35,979 nucleotides of DNA from Nitrospiraceae bacterium (GTDB taxonomy: Bacteria > Nitrospirota > Nitrospiria > Nitrospirales > Nitrospiraceae), in the NCBI GenBank assembly GCA_013140715.1, contig JABFSG010000024.1:1-35979 (forward strand), given 5' to 3'. Within the stretch, counting starts at the first letter, position 1. Each line of letters begins with the position of its first letter. Made by a program: the position numbers and the translations under genes. The notes below the pieces were generated by a model. The model worked only from the letters and a program-made list of their open reading frames with translations. It did not search any database and was not told the DNA's origin. Of the stretch, positions 6,867-16,300 are shown piece by piece.

Positions 6867-7367
6867 ACCCTCCCCGATGCCTCGCAACTGACCGGGAGTT
6901 AACCACCAACGAAGGATGCCTCGGCCTGGCTTCGGTGGGATTGCAAGTTCGATCAGGCAGGCGCCGGCTTTCTTGAAGGGAAAGGCCTGCGAGGACTTTC
7001 CGGTGAGGAGCACACTCGCGACCATCCCCAAATTCGGTTCATGCCCGACGCAGAGCAGGCAGGACTCCGGCGGCATATCGTGAAGGATCGAGAGGAGCCG
7101 ATTGGGAGATGCATCCGGCAAGAGTTCATCAATAATATTCATTGCAGAATGGACTTGCAGCGAGCGATGTACAATCTTCGCCGTCTCAATCGCCCGGATT
7201 AAGGGACTCGACCAGACATGAGTCGGCTTAATCTTGAGCCGGTTCAACCCAGCCGCCACCTCACACACTCGCTGCTTGCCCCTCACCGTCAGTGGGCGAT
7301 TCCCATCCGCCCCCGTCCATTCATCCCGCTCCACCGCAATCCCATGCCGCAACAAGATACAGTCCAT
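6864..7367 (-). CDS. sixA: Phosphohistidine phosphatase SixA
   Basis: Histidine-phosphatase superfamily protein of 167 residues, the usual SixA length. The RHG signature with catalytic His8 is at residues 7-9 (MDCILLRHG), the conserved Arg lies in SSPLIRAIETA at 53-63, and the second catalytic His is His109 in CVGHEPNL. SixA removes phosphate from histidine in phosphorelay or PTS-type proteins. The start at 7367 gives the family N-terminus directly and has AAGGA four bases upstream; the frame stays open to 7478 but the extra residues (NQLNKPNKP) are translated 9-nt repeat. It converges on the thymidylate-kinase pair. Confidence 0.85.
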   Translation of the reverse strand: MDCILLRHGIAVERDEWTGADGNRPLTVRGKQRVCEVAAGLNRLKIKPTHVWSSPLIRAIETAKIVHRSLQVHSAMNIIDELLPDASPNRLLSILHDMPPESCLLCVGHEPNLGMVASVLLTGKSSQAFPFKKAGACLIELAIPPKPGRGILRWWLTPGQLRGIGEG

Positions 7368-7380
7368 GGGTCCTTGTCTC

Positions 7381-7433
7381 TCTGGTTTGTTTGGTTTGTT
7401 TAGTTGATTTGGTTCGAAAAACGAAAGAAACCT
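7381..7433. repeat. 9-nt-unit repeat, copy 7 (short)
   Basis: One arm of TGGTTTGTTTGGTTTGTT and TAGTTGATT units followed by GGTTCG and only a short return (CGAAAGAAACC). It lies about 14 bases upstream of the sixA start, so sixA, like the SDR and the 70-aa gene, is bracketed by repeat copies. Confidence 0.7.
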
Positions 7434-7557
7434 GAATCGAGCATGCATCTCACTTTGTATACCCGTCATGATGTACAAAATAACATACAGAGGTCAATCC
7501 ACAACGATTCGCCGGCAGGACGCGCGCAGAGTTTGATGACTGGAGGCTGAAGGTCAG

Positions 7558-7595
7558 GAAACTCCGAACCCAGAACTCAAAACTCAGAACTCCTC
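7558..7595. repeat. AACTCAGAAC-class repeat
   Basis: Tandem words AACCCAGAACTC, AAAACTCAGAACTC. The same word family recurs at about 8000, 9240, 9330, 18670, 18760 and 27170. The rest of 7434-7612 shows no gene or recognised site. Confidence 0.6.
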
Positions 7596-7612
7596 ATCAC
7601 GCTCCTCGGACT

Positions 7613-7649
7613 GCATCCATTCCGATTCCATCGTAATCAAAAGCGATCC
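7613..7649 (+). promoter_or_regulatory. Phased GAATC/GATTC operator, site A (predicted enhancer)
   Basis: Half-sites GCATC (7613), GATTC (7624), TAATC (7634) and GATCC (7645) alternate in orientation at 11, 10 and 11 bp. Together they make two GAATC-N6-GATTC-like dyads two helical turns apart. This is the most degenerate of four copies and lies 121 bp upstream of the GG of sigma-54 promoter A, the normal place for an enhancer bound by an NtrC-type activator. Confidence 0.6.
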
Positions 7650-7769
7650 AGTCCTGACTCCGCATTCTTACCGACAGGGCAATCTCCTCACACCAATCAC
7701 ATGCGCCTAGCTCAGACAAATCAGACGGTTAGCGCAAACAGTTCGTGATGTTTTCACGCACAAACAATC

Positions 7770-7785
7770 TGGCATATCACTTGCT
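7770..7785 (+). promoter_or_regulatory. Sigma-54 promoter A
   Basis: TGGCATA-TCAC-TTGCT: GG at 7771-7772, ten bases, GC at 7783-7784. This is a near-consensus -24/-12 element (TGGCACG-N4-TTGCW). Transcription should begin near 7796, 33 bases before the ATG at 7829. Confidence 0.8.
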
Positions 7786-7828
7786 GAGAGATGGTCACTA
7801 GCAAGGATCTTACAGCAGGGAGGAAATT

Positions 7829-7921
7829 ATGATGGACGTGGCCTTTCCCATTACATTCTTCGCAATTCCTCTCTTGGCAGTCATCGTCTGCTTCGTCGTA
7901 ACCTGGATTTGGGGAGACTGA
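7829..7921 (+). CDS. Small single-pass membrane protein (30 aa), sigma-54 driven
   Basis: An ORF of 30 codons preceded by GGGAGGAA (7818-7825) at ideal distance from ATG, and 33 bases downstream of the predicted sigma-54 start site. The product is almost entirely one hydrophobic helix (FAIPLLAVIVCFVVTWIW) with an acidic end (GD), so it should span the inner membrane. No family is recognised; such tiny proteins often accompany larger membrane complexes. Adding one G to the GGGG run at 7911-7914 would extend the frame into a charged tail (LIWRDEREKRAAQ), but that tail is dispersed repeat sequence also found near 9170, so I keep the short form. Confidence 0.6.
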   Translation: MMDVAFPITFFAIPLLAVIVCFVVTWIWGD

Positions 7922-8098
7922 TCTGGCGAGACGAGCGTGAAAAGCGAGCTGCGCAAGAGCTCGAGATTCGAAGCTCAGAATTCGAAGTCCCGAAAACTCA
8001 GAACACAGTGCTCAAAACTCAATACTTCCAATCCAGCTCGTCCCGTTCCTCTCATCCATTTCAAATTTCTAATTCATAATTCAGCACCAAGAACTTCT
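7922..8098. repeat. Composite intergenic repeat, copy 1
   Basis: An ordered string: GCGAGAC, then GAAAAGCGAG, GCGCAAGA, TCGAG, TTCGAAG, then AACTCAGAAC words, then TCCCGTTCC and AATTCATAATTCA. The same order is found at 9165-9362, so the two are related. No gene was found here. Confidence 0.6.
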
Positions 8099-8150
8099 AG
8101 TCCTACACCTCGCGCCTTTCGCGCACGTCCCGCTATTCTCGCCGTGAACT

Positions 8151-8187
8151 GAATCCATTCTGATTCAATCAGAATCATATTCGATTC
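8151..8187 (+). promoter_or_regulatory. Phased GAATC/GATTC operator, site B
   Basis: Four exact half-sites: GAATC (8151), GATTC (8162), GAATC (8172), GATTC (8183), at 11, 10 and 11 bp. The two dyads GAATC-N6-GATTC are both perfect. It lies 110 bp upstream of the GG of sigma-54 promoter B. The best-conserved copy in the window. Confidence 0.75.
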
Positions 8188-8296
8188 AGCTCAGAAGTTG
8201 TTTCCGAAGTCACAGCGAGCAAGACGTGTCCCGGCAGCAGGAGAAAAATCCAATAAATCAGCGGATAGGCACCGAAAAGCCCCGAACTGGAACTAT

Positions 8297-8312
8297 CGGC
8301 ACGTTGATTGCT
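8297..8312 (+). promoter_or_regulatory. Sigma-54 promoter B
   Basis: CGGCACG-TTGA-TTGCT: GG at 8298-8299, ten bases, GC at 8310-8311. Only the first T of the consensus is missing. Predicted start near 8323, 34 bases before the ATG at 8357. Confidence 0.8.
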
Positions 8313-8356
8313 GTGAGTGTGAAACATAGCCACCGCAACCAACCTTGCAGACATAC

Positions 8357-8845
8357 ATGATGAATTCTGCTCTCCTCTCAATCAGTGTCGCGCTGTTATG
8401 GTCACTGGTCGTGGCCAACCCAGGCAATGCAGCCCAGACCGAGCGGAGGCAGGATATACCCAATCTAATGGCGGCAGAAACGAACAGAACAGCGGTGGCA
8501 CCAGCCATACAGGTATCGAATCCGGCAAATCCTTGCGCCCTGGCCGGAAAGGGTGGGACAAGAGCGCTCTGTGGGAACCGTGGCCTGCTCGACTCAGGAA
8601 CAATCGCGCCGGAGAAGTCTCAATACCTGAGCGCAGTCATCATCACAACAGTGATCATCATGCTGATCGTACTGGCTGTGTTAGCGGTATTGTCTCTCGC
8701 CCTGATCCTCTTGGCTTCATGGGCCAGGCGGCTTCCACCCAGGCCTGAGGAAAGCGGAGAGGCTAACCTTCCCGATCTTTCATTGCCCGAAGATACTCGA
8801 CCAGAACCTGTATGGACGTATCACCCCACTATGCAAGAACGGTAG
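8357..8845 (+). CDS. Exported membrane protein with C-terminal TM helix (162 aa), sigma-54 driven
   Basis: No family recognised. The N-terminus is a signal peptide (LLSISVALLWSLVV, with a likely cut after GNA near residue 25). Residues 27-88 form a small periplasmic segment with two Cys (60 and 72). A long hydrophobic helix covers 91-121 and is followed by ARR and an acidic, Pro-rich cytoplasmic tail, giving a single-pass topology with the N-terminal domain outside. The start could be 8357 or the adjacent ATG at 8360; a TTG at 8345 is in frame but less likely. No strong Shine-Dalgarno sequence is seen. It is the second gene placed directly behind the operator/sigma-54 module and ends at a hairpin repeat. 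Confidence 0.65.
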   Translation: MMNSALLSISVALLWSLVVANPGNAAQTERRQDIPNLMAAETNRTAVAPAIQVSNPANPCALAGKGGTRALCGNRGLLDSGTIAPEKSQYLSAVIITTVIIMLIVLAVLAVLSLALILLASWARRLPPRPEESGEANLPDLSLPEDTRPEPVWTYHPTMQER

Positions 8846-8847
8846 GG

Positions 8848-8948
8848 GCTGGTTGGTTTGGTCTATTTGGTTTGTCTGGTTGATCTGGTTTGTTTGGTTT
8901 CTTTCGTTTTTTTGGCCAAACAAACCAGATCAACCAAATAAACCAAAT
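8848..8948. terminator. 9-nt-unit hairpin repeat, copy 8
   Basis: The arms GGTTGATCTGGTTTGTTTGG and its exact complement CCAAACAAACCAGATCAACC pair perfectly over 20 nt, with further imperfect pairing outside. It begins three bases after the stop of the 162-aa gene. This is the strongest hairpin of the series and a plausible terminator. Confidence 0.6.
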
Positions 8949-9164
8949 TCTATCCGTCGCGGCGAGATAGGAAACATGCCCCAAGATATTGAGCCTAGTC
9001 CATACCCCCAAAAGATCTGTTGCAATAACTATCAAAGAGGTCTAGCTAAGAGCGACCCGTTACGTGCGCATAGATCTTTATCTGCGCAGTGTGACAGATT
9101 TCTCGCACTAGACTTTCAACGGAGCCGGCCATGAATGGCACCTCAGGCTTCCAAGCAGGCTGCG

Positions 9165-9362
9165 GAAGACTACGCCGCGCGAGACTGGCGGGAAAAGCGA
9201 GACGCGCAAGAATTCGAGTTCGAAGGCTGAAGACCGAAGAACGAAAACTCAGAACCCAGAACTCAGCACGGGCTTCATTCCTATCCGTCCCGCCCATTCC
9301 ACATTCCTCATTCATAACTCATCACTCACAACTCAGAACTCAAAACTCAAAACTCAAAACTT
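9165..9362. repeat. Composite intergenic repeat, copy 2
   Basis: Same ordered words as 7922-8098 (GCGAGAC, GAAAAGCGAG, GCGCAAGA, TTCGAG, then AACTCAGAAC words and ATTCATAACTCATCACTCAC). It occupies much of the 650-base gap between 8949 and 9595. I see no convincing gene, promoter or operator in the remainder of that gap. Confidence 0.6.
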
Positions 9363-9595
9363 CAGATCCCGCACCCCTAACCATGCCTATCAGTTCCTGC
9401 ACAAGCAATGGCATCGACTCGGGTTAAGCTCCTGGCACGTTCTCTCTGCTCACGATCTCATCACTCGCATCACAGGCAGCAGCACACGCGAGGAAAGGTT
9501 CTTAGTGCCGCTCCTTTCCCAACAATCTCAACTCTCCACGCAATCGCGCATGATCACTCGTACGGACTAATTAATAGATGGAAGAATGAGCCAAC

Positions 9596-12181
9596 ATGCC
9601 TTTCATTCTAAGCCTAAGAAAATGTTTCAGACTACTTCAACATGCCCAACGATTTCTTGAACGTCCTCTGACCAGGCGCGCGATTTTCAGATCTAGCATT
9701 GCTTCAATCGTCAGTGCTCTAACTCTAACTTACGTGAAGAGTTATGCGGACGTGACGGTTCCTGGCACGCACCCCAACGGCCATGGAATTCTTTTGGCCG
9801 ATTTTTGGAGAAGACTTCCACCAACTATCCATACGAACGACGGCATCCAACGCACACTGGACCAAAGCCGTCTATTGCTCACATTCGTGGGTAAGCTCAA
9901 TTTGGTCGAGGTTCAGCTGCTACTAGAGCAAGCCGACCACGATCTGCGCGTAGAAGATGTCGGTAAGGGCAACTTACTGCACAAGCATAAACGCCAGGGG
10001 TTCAAAGTAAACCACACGCCAAATCAAGTATGGGTACGAACTCAAAGCAAGAACCCAATTAGTGATCAAACAGTCACGGCGATAGACCAGGTATTCAGCT
10101 CAAACCAAACGCCCGTTAGCTGGGTCGGGCCGGCTTACCGGTATTCCGGAACGAGAGACCAAGTTGGCGTGGTATGCGTATTGCCGAATGTGATTTCAAT
10201 CCTTCCAGGACAAGGCATCGATTCGACTGGTCTTGACACTGATTTTCGCAAGGAATTTAATCTGGTGTTGGCTAAGAAACTGACTCAATATTTGGCAGGA
10301 TTTCGTTACTATTATATCCCGACGACTGTGCTACTCCGTCCCACTCAATTATCCATTTATGACATCCAACAACGGCTCTCCAAGGACCCAAAATTTAAAC
10401 CTCTCGTGGCTCAGGCAAATTTTGACTTTCTGCCGCTTATCTCACCAGCTCAGGCATCATTCGAACCTAGCGATCCGCTCTATCAAAATTCTGGACAATG
10501 GAACCTTGTCAAGATAGGGGCTATCGGAGGGTGGAATAGCGGAGCCATTCCAATTCTTGGAGAAACAGTCGTCGTCGCCGTGATCGATGATTCAGGGGTT
10601 GAGTATTTCCATGAAGACTTTGCTCCAGTAAACGAGTCATTCGTGCAAGGAGCGACATTTTCTGGTTCTAGCGACCCTCCTGACATTAATGAGACGCCCC
10701 TTGATCAACCAGGGGCAGGAGGACGTAGCGATTCTGGATTCCACGGAACAGCCTGTGCCGGGATCATAGCAGCGCGATATAACATGACGGGAATAGCCGG
10801 ACTTGCCGGAGGCTGCCAGCTCATGTCCTTACGCGTCTGGGGATATCAATCGGTTCTCGTTGCTGCCGCCATCAACTATGCTTCCGGAGTAGGTGCGGGT
10901 ACCACAGTCGGAACAAGAAGCTCTACCCCTCAGGCGAACGTCATCAGTATGAGTTTCGTCGATGATCCGATCTCGCTGGACCCTACCACCGGTATTGGCC
11001 CTTTGGAGAGTGCCGAAATAAGGACCGCTTTATCCAAGGCATTTGACGACCGCAAGGTCGTGTTATGCGGAGCAACGGGAGATTCGGGTCAGACGCCACC
11101 CTACTACCCAGCTGCAGATCCCCATGTCATCGCGTGTGGAGCTTCGAATACATTGGACAATCGAGTTATATCGACCTGGCAGTCTGCCTACGGAGGACAG
11201 CTTTCTGTTGTCGCTCCCGGTATAGACATTCCCACCACCGACCTGACAGGAATCAATGGCAGAAGCCCTAATAACTACTCCCCTACCTTCTGGGGGACGT
11301 CAGCTGCTACACCCCACGTGGCAGGCTTGGCCGCGCTGTTGATGGTCAAATATTCCTCCCTCAAGGGCAAACCAGATTCCGTCCGAAAGATTATCGAACA
11401 GACTGCCGAAAAGGTCGGTCAGGTGACGTTGGGCTCTTCGACTGCAAGCCTTACGTATAGCGACACGCCGAATAAACTGCATGGCGATTGGAATCAGGAA
11501 ACAGGATACGGTCGCATCAATGTCGATAGGGCGCTGCGCTTTGCCGACATGACCATCAAAAAACACCCAGATGATACAGGTCTTGAACCGTTCACCCCTC
11601 CGAGCTATGACTTTAGCCTGTCGGATCTGGTCGTCAGGACTGCCGAGGATGTAACCTTGGCAAACTTCGATAGCATAAACTCCATTGGCTCGAAGGTACT
11701 CATAACTGGCGTGGACCATTATCTCTACGTCCGGGTCACTAATCTCGGACCAGAAGCGGCGCAGGATGTCACCGTCTCTGTGCGTATTACAAAGAAGCGA
11801 GCGAACCCGTTCACCCTAAACGATTGGACTAATACCACCAGCCCTACGACTCACATTAAATTAGAGAAGCCTGGAGGGGGCGCCCCCTTGTTTCCCCTAG
11901 TCCCGGCAGGGTCCGGGTTTCAGGCGCTGGCGAAATTTCTGATTCCGACAGCTGTTGTCACAACTATCTCGGCATGGATTTCGTCTAGTGAGAGCCCCCG
12001 CGCTTTGGCACAGGTCACATCGCAGAATGACTATGCATTTTCTGAAACAAAGGATTGGACAAGCGGAGATCTGCTCTTGCGAAAAAATAACCTCATACAG
12101 GCGACCTTGTCAGTGGGCTCCGGTAAAACGTCAGGCGACACCACGCCACCAGGCGCGCCATGCAATCTGAGGGTGCACTGA
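9596..12181 (+). CDS. Exported S8 (subtilisin-like) serine peptidase
   Basis: 861 residues. The full catalytic triad is visible: Asp331 in VVAVIDDSGV, His383 in GFHGTACAGIIAA and Ser569 in GTSAATPHVAGLAALL, so it should be an active subtilase. The N-terminus has TRRAIF at 26-31 followed by a hydrophobic stretch ending near KSYA, which could be a Tat-type or a long Sec signal. Residues 50-300 form a large N-terminal region of unknown fold, possibly a propeptide. After the catalytic domain (about 315-650) comes a CARDB-like beta region (YLYVRVTNLGPEAAQDVTV, about 705-725). No membrane anchor at the C-terminus. It heads the gene group that continues with the secreted protein, TpsA/TpsB, CHAT and DUF928 genes. 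Base composition is lower in GC than in the kinase genes, hinting at separate ancestry. Confidence 0.88.
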   Translation: MPFILSLRKCFRLLQHAQRFLERPLTRRAIFRSSIASIVSALTLTYVKSYADVTVPGTHPNGHGILLADFWRRLPPTIHTNDGIQRTLDQSRLLLTFVGKLNLVEVQLLLEQADHDLRVEDVGKGNLLHKHKRQGFKVNHTPNQVWVRTQSKNPISDQTVTAIDQVFSSNQTPVSWVGPAYRYSGTRDQVGVVCVLPNVISILPGQGIDSTGLDTDFRKEFNLVLAKKLTQYLAGFRYYYIPTTVLLRPTQLSIYDIQQRLSKDPKFKPLVAQANFDFLPLISPAQASFEPSDPLYQNSGQWNLVKIGAIGGWNSGAIPILGETVVVAVIDDSGVEYFHEDFAPVNESFVQGATFSGSSDPPDINETPLDQPGAGGRSDSGFHGTACAGIIAARYNMTGIAGLAGGCQLMSLRVWGYQSVLVAAAINYASGVGAGTTVGTRSSTPQANVISMSFVDDPISLDPTTGIGPLESAEIRTALSKAFDDRKVVLCGATGDSGQTPPYYPAADPHVIACGASNTLDNRVISTWQSAYGGQLSVVAPGIDIPTTDLTGINGRSPNNYSPTFWGTSAATPHVAGLAALLMVKYSSLKGKPDSVRKIIEQTAEKVGQVTLGSSTASLTYSDTPNKLHGDWNQETGYGRINVDRALRFADMTIKKHPDDTGLEPFTPPSYDFSLSDLVVRTAEDVTLANFDSINSIGSKVLITGVDHYLYVRVTNLGPEAAQDVTVSVRITKKRANPFTLNDWTNTTSPTTHIKLEKPGGGAPLFPLVPAGSGFQALAKFLIPTAVVTTISAWISSSESPRALAQVTSQNDYAFSETKDWTSGDLLLRKNNLIQATLSVGSGKTSGDTTPPGAPCNLRVH

Positions 12182-12215
12182 ACACAGGACAGCACATAAT
12201 AATGGAGGGCTTTCA

Positions 12216-13127
12216 ATGAGATTAACAAAGGAACTTTGGACCATGGTTTTTATTCTTGGAGGAATGCTGTCTCCAATGCAATCACCAGCTTATACAGGGC
12301 TGACCGTCCAAGTGAACGGCTCCACGTACAGCCCGCTCACTTGCTCCACTCTTCCAGCACCCTACAACACAGCCCCTATTCTGAGCGAATGCGACGGATC
12401 TGCACGTACATATGGCAATGTCACAATCGAAAAGCACAACGACGCAGCCGGCGTGGCGTGGCTTGATATTTCCGATTTAAATAACGCCGATAGGATCTAC
12501 CTAAAGAACGCGGTCATAAAGTCCACGATCAACAAGCCTACGAATTGCAACAGCACTGGCTCAAACTATACCAACTGCCAAAACATCCTGTTGTCAGCTC
12601 TTTTTTCAGGAGGCCCTACCCCAACAACAACCGTTTCCGTGGACTTCTTCAGAAGCGTTAATTGGGAACTGATGAGACCGTCAACGTCTTCAGGCGCCTT
12701 GGGAAGCTATTTCAGAGTTGACGGATGGGTTGAAGGCAATCAAGTCATCGCTGCACAACAAAAATCTATCACGTGCTCCAACCCGAGCACACAGTGTTGG
12801 GCTTTCAATTGGACCCAGGGACCACTCACATTTTCTTACCCTTCCCTGCCAAGCGACCGCGAACTAAAGACCAAGATCTGGTTTGGAATGGCCACTAAGA
12901 GCTCCGATGTGCTGCGAATAATTTCGCTGGGGGTGTATAACCCATCTGGTTCAGGAGGGGAAAGTTCCACTGGGGACTCTGCCACTGACCCAACTATCGT
13001 TCGCGAAAGTGATGAAGGTTGCACTCTCTGCTGCCAAACATGTCCAGAAGAAAATGGAAAAGGGAGGGGCCATACTCATCACAAGGATAACCAAAAGCAC
13101 GACACAAAAAAGAAAGTCCCCAATTAG
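12216..13127 (+). CDS. Secreted protein of unknown function with Cys/His-rich tail (303 aa)
   Basis: Not recognised. A signal peptide is likely (MVFILGGMLSPMQSPAYT). The mature part is rich in Thr, Ser, Asn and short beta strands, with scattered Cys pairs suggesting disulfides outside the cytoplasm. The last 45 residues change character: CTLCCQTC, then a Gly/Lys/His-rich tail (GRGHTHHKDNQKHDTKKK) that could bind metal or polyanions. GGAGGG lies 6-11 bases before the ATG, a strong ribosome-binding site. It starts 34 bases after the S8 peptidase gene on the same strand, so the two are probably cotranscribed. It may be a substrate or partner of that peptidase, which is inference. Confidence 0.65.
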   Translation: MRLTKELWTMVFILGGMLSPMQSPAYTGLTVQVNGSTYSPLTCSTLPAPYNTAPILSECDGSARTYGNVTIEKHNDAAGVAWLDISDLNNADRIYLKNAVIKSTINKPTNCNSTGSNYTNCQNILLSALFSGGPTPTTTVSVDFFRSVNWELMRPSTSSGALGSYFRVDGWVEGNQVIAAQQKSITCSNPSTQCWAFNWTQGPLTFSYPSLPSDRELKTKIWFGMATKSSDVLRIISLGVYNPSGSGGESSTGDSATDPTIVRESDEGCTLCCQTCPEENGKGRGHTHHKDNQKHDTKKKVPN

Positions 13128-13394
13128 CTTCCAGGAGAACAGCGTCCAGGCAGCAGATTTTCCTACCAATCCGATGCCATAGGGGGGGGGTACCGGCTCG
13201 ATACTCGGCTCGAACCAAGTCAGGTAAGTTAACCCTAGATGAGTAGAAAAAGTATTGGATACCCACGATCCTTCATAGCTTCTATGCTGCGAGTTTGGGC
13301 GAACAAGGCGTGGATAGGCGGTACAGCATTTGTCTTTAAAGAGCGCCGAGAACAAGTTGAGGCCCCCAAGAGCAGACAGTCGAAAGGATTTACC

Positions 13395-16300
13395 ATGACA
13401 AGTCGGCTTATGCTTCTGGGCGTTTCCCGTTTCACATACTCCTACGCTACCCTGCTTATTATCAGCCTTGGCTTGCTGCTTCCATTCTCCGCCAGCACTG
13501 CACGGGCCCAAGCCACACCCCCGATCACTTCATCCGGCTTACATACCCAAATTAGCGATCCTATCGCAGTTGGGGGACGAACTCAGTACGACATCACCGG
13601 CGGCACCAGACCGGACGGAGGATTGAATCTCTTTCACAGCTTTGGCAACTTCAACGTTCCGGACAACAACATCGCGAACTTCCTCAACTCTGGATCAATT
13701 GACCTGCACGGTACCCCGCTCCCTTCAAATTTGCCGACTGCCAACATTCTCGGCCGTGTAACCGAACAGCAGAGTCCGTCGATGATCTTTGGAATGATTC
13801 AGACCAACGGAACGGGTGGGTTCAGTCATGCCAATCTCTTTCTGATGAACCCTCACGGTTTCCTCTTCGGGCCTAATGCCACGCTGAACGTTGACGGAAT
13901 GGTGGCCTTCACCTCAGCAGATTATCTCCGGCTCACTGGTGATGTGCAATTCAACGCGGTGCCTGACGTAGTGGCCGATGCCCTACTGACCGCCGCACCG
14001 ATTGCTGCCTTTGGATTTCTGGGCTCAAACGCGGCCTCGATTGCAATCGAGGGTGGCAATCTAGTAGTCGCTGACGGGAAGACTCAAGCGTTCATAGGCG
14101 GACCCAGTTTTTTTACAACGGACACTGGATCCACGGTTCCCAGCGGAGTGAGCATGTCGGGAGGGAGCCTGTCGGCGCCGAATGGGCTGATTTATATGGC
14201 GACAGTAACATCACCCGGCGAGGTCTCAGTACCAACCCTATCTGGTGCTCAACTAGGAAACCCTGGGTCGCCATCTTCCAATCCAGCTGTCATCCAGATT
14301 CGGAGCGGAGAGTTTGTGATGGACCACGCATCTCTCAACGCGACCAACGCCACGAATACGGCCCAATCTGCGATCGAAATAACCGTTCAAGGCGCGATGA
14401 CGCTTATGAATGCCAGTTCTGTTTCGTCTGAAGCTTTAGCTTCTGGACACGGAAGTAATGTGCATATAACTGCCCAAGCTCTCCAGGTAGATGGGTCGTC
14501 CATAAAAAGCACAACAACGGCTGGTGGGCACGGCGGCGACATCTCTATCGCCGGTCAAACCATCGGCCTTGTCAATGGAGGTCAGGTTGCCAGTACCGCG
14601 AAGGGTGTCGGAGCTGGCGGTACGATCAGCATCACCGATACGGAGTCGGTCACTATTTCAGGATTCGACAGTACGTTTACGCTCACAGGCATACCCAATC
14701 CAGATGGATTTGTGACCTCTGGGGCATTCACCCTCAGTTCATCGAGCGGGGCTGGCGGCAACATCACGATCACCGCACCAATAGTATCCCTTGAAGGTGG
14801 AGGTTCGCTTGTTACTTCCACAACGGGATCGGAGCAAGGAGGACACTTGACCGTGACAAGCGATCAAGTGACCCTCACTAATGGCGGGATAATCCGCAGC
14901 CTGAGCGGAGAAACAGATTCTATTACTCTAGAACATAGAGGCTCCGGACACGGAGGGGACATTAGTATTACCGCCACAGAATCAGTTCTTATGACAGGGG
15001 GGAGCCTCGATGTCTTCACTGCAAGCGGCATCTTTAGCGACACCGTCGGAAACGGAAAGGGTGGCGATCTCAGCATCACAGCCCCCAATGTGGATGTAGA
15101 GAACTCCGCTTTCCTCGTTACATCCTCACAAGGGACTGGGACAGCGGGGCACATCACAGTAGAAGCTGCCAACCAACTCAGGGTAACAGGAATAGATGAG
15201 ATCTTCGGTGTTGGCGCGGCAATTTCATCCGATGCCCGAGGAGGTCCGCTCGATGGAGACGGCAGTGGATCGATTGATATCCACACAGCAGCCCTCAGGG
15301 TAGAAGATGGAGGATCCATCGGAACCACTACGAATACTTCACATACAGCAGGCGATATCACCATCACTGGAGACAATTTCACCATTCACCGTGGAGCCAT
15401 CAGTTCCGGCAGCAGCCAGTCCGGCTCAACCGGAACCATTACCCTAAACGCCAGTGAAACGATCACAATCTCCGAACCGTTTGATCCCAATTTTCCTATC
15501 GTCGTTGCAAACATCCAGGAGGGATCGGGAGGTCAAGGGGACATCGTGATCCAAGCAAGAGAGATCTTCATAACTAACGGTGCCGAAGTGTTCAGTTCGA
15601 GCGAGGGAGCGGGAACTGGAAAGGTGACTCTCGAAGCGACTGACTCTATCACCGTATCCACAAACGGAGTTGTGCGAGCATTCGGAGGGACAACCGCGGA
15701 TCGACCGGCGATTGAACTCCGAGCTTCTGACATCAGACTTGACCAAGGGTTGCTCTCGAGTCGAACTAACAATGATTTTGATGGCGGCTCAGTTACCCTG
15801 AATGCGACCGCTGGGAACCTTACTCTTGCTAACGGAAGTCACATTTTGACAAATACTCAATTCAGTAGTGGGAATGCGGGCTCCATAACCGCGAGCGCCA
15901 CGGATTCGATTGTACTCTCCGGGGGATCGACCATGGAAAGCAGTAGTTCCTCAGTCGCCACTGGTAATGGCGGAGCCGTAACATTGATCGCCGGCAATCA
16001 AGTGAATTTGTCCGGAACAGGAACAGCGCTACAGAGCACCACGGGCGGCAGCGGCAATGGCGGCAACATTAGCGTCACTGCTGGACAATCATTGATGATG
16101 AACAACGGATCCAGTATCTCTGCCAGCAGCACCGGCGCTGGCAACGCAGGCGATATCAATATCACCGCAACCAACGGACTCACGATGCACAACAGTTCGA
16201 TCACAACACAAGTGATCCATACCGGCACCGGCGGTAGTGCTGGCGGCGGCAACATCAAAGTGACGACATCCGATTCAGCCACGATATATATGAGCAACAG

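Noticed and set aside
7368-7478. Extended N-terminus of SixA
   Set aside because: The extra residues are translated repeat; the family N-terminus starts exactly at 7367 with a ribosome-binding site.
9135-9230. 31-codon charged ORF resembling a tail downstream of the 30-aa gene
   Set aside because: The similarity is explained by the dispersed composite repeat present at both places; no ribosome-binding site or promoter supports it.
13239-13394. N-terminal extension of TpsA, possibly an extended signal peptide region
   Set aside because: No ribosome-binding site at 13239, no clear ESPR consensus, and a good start with AAAGGA at 13395.
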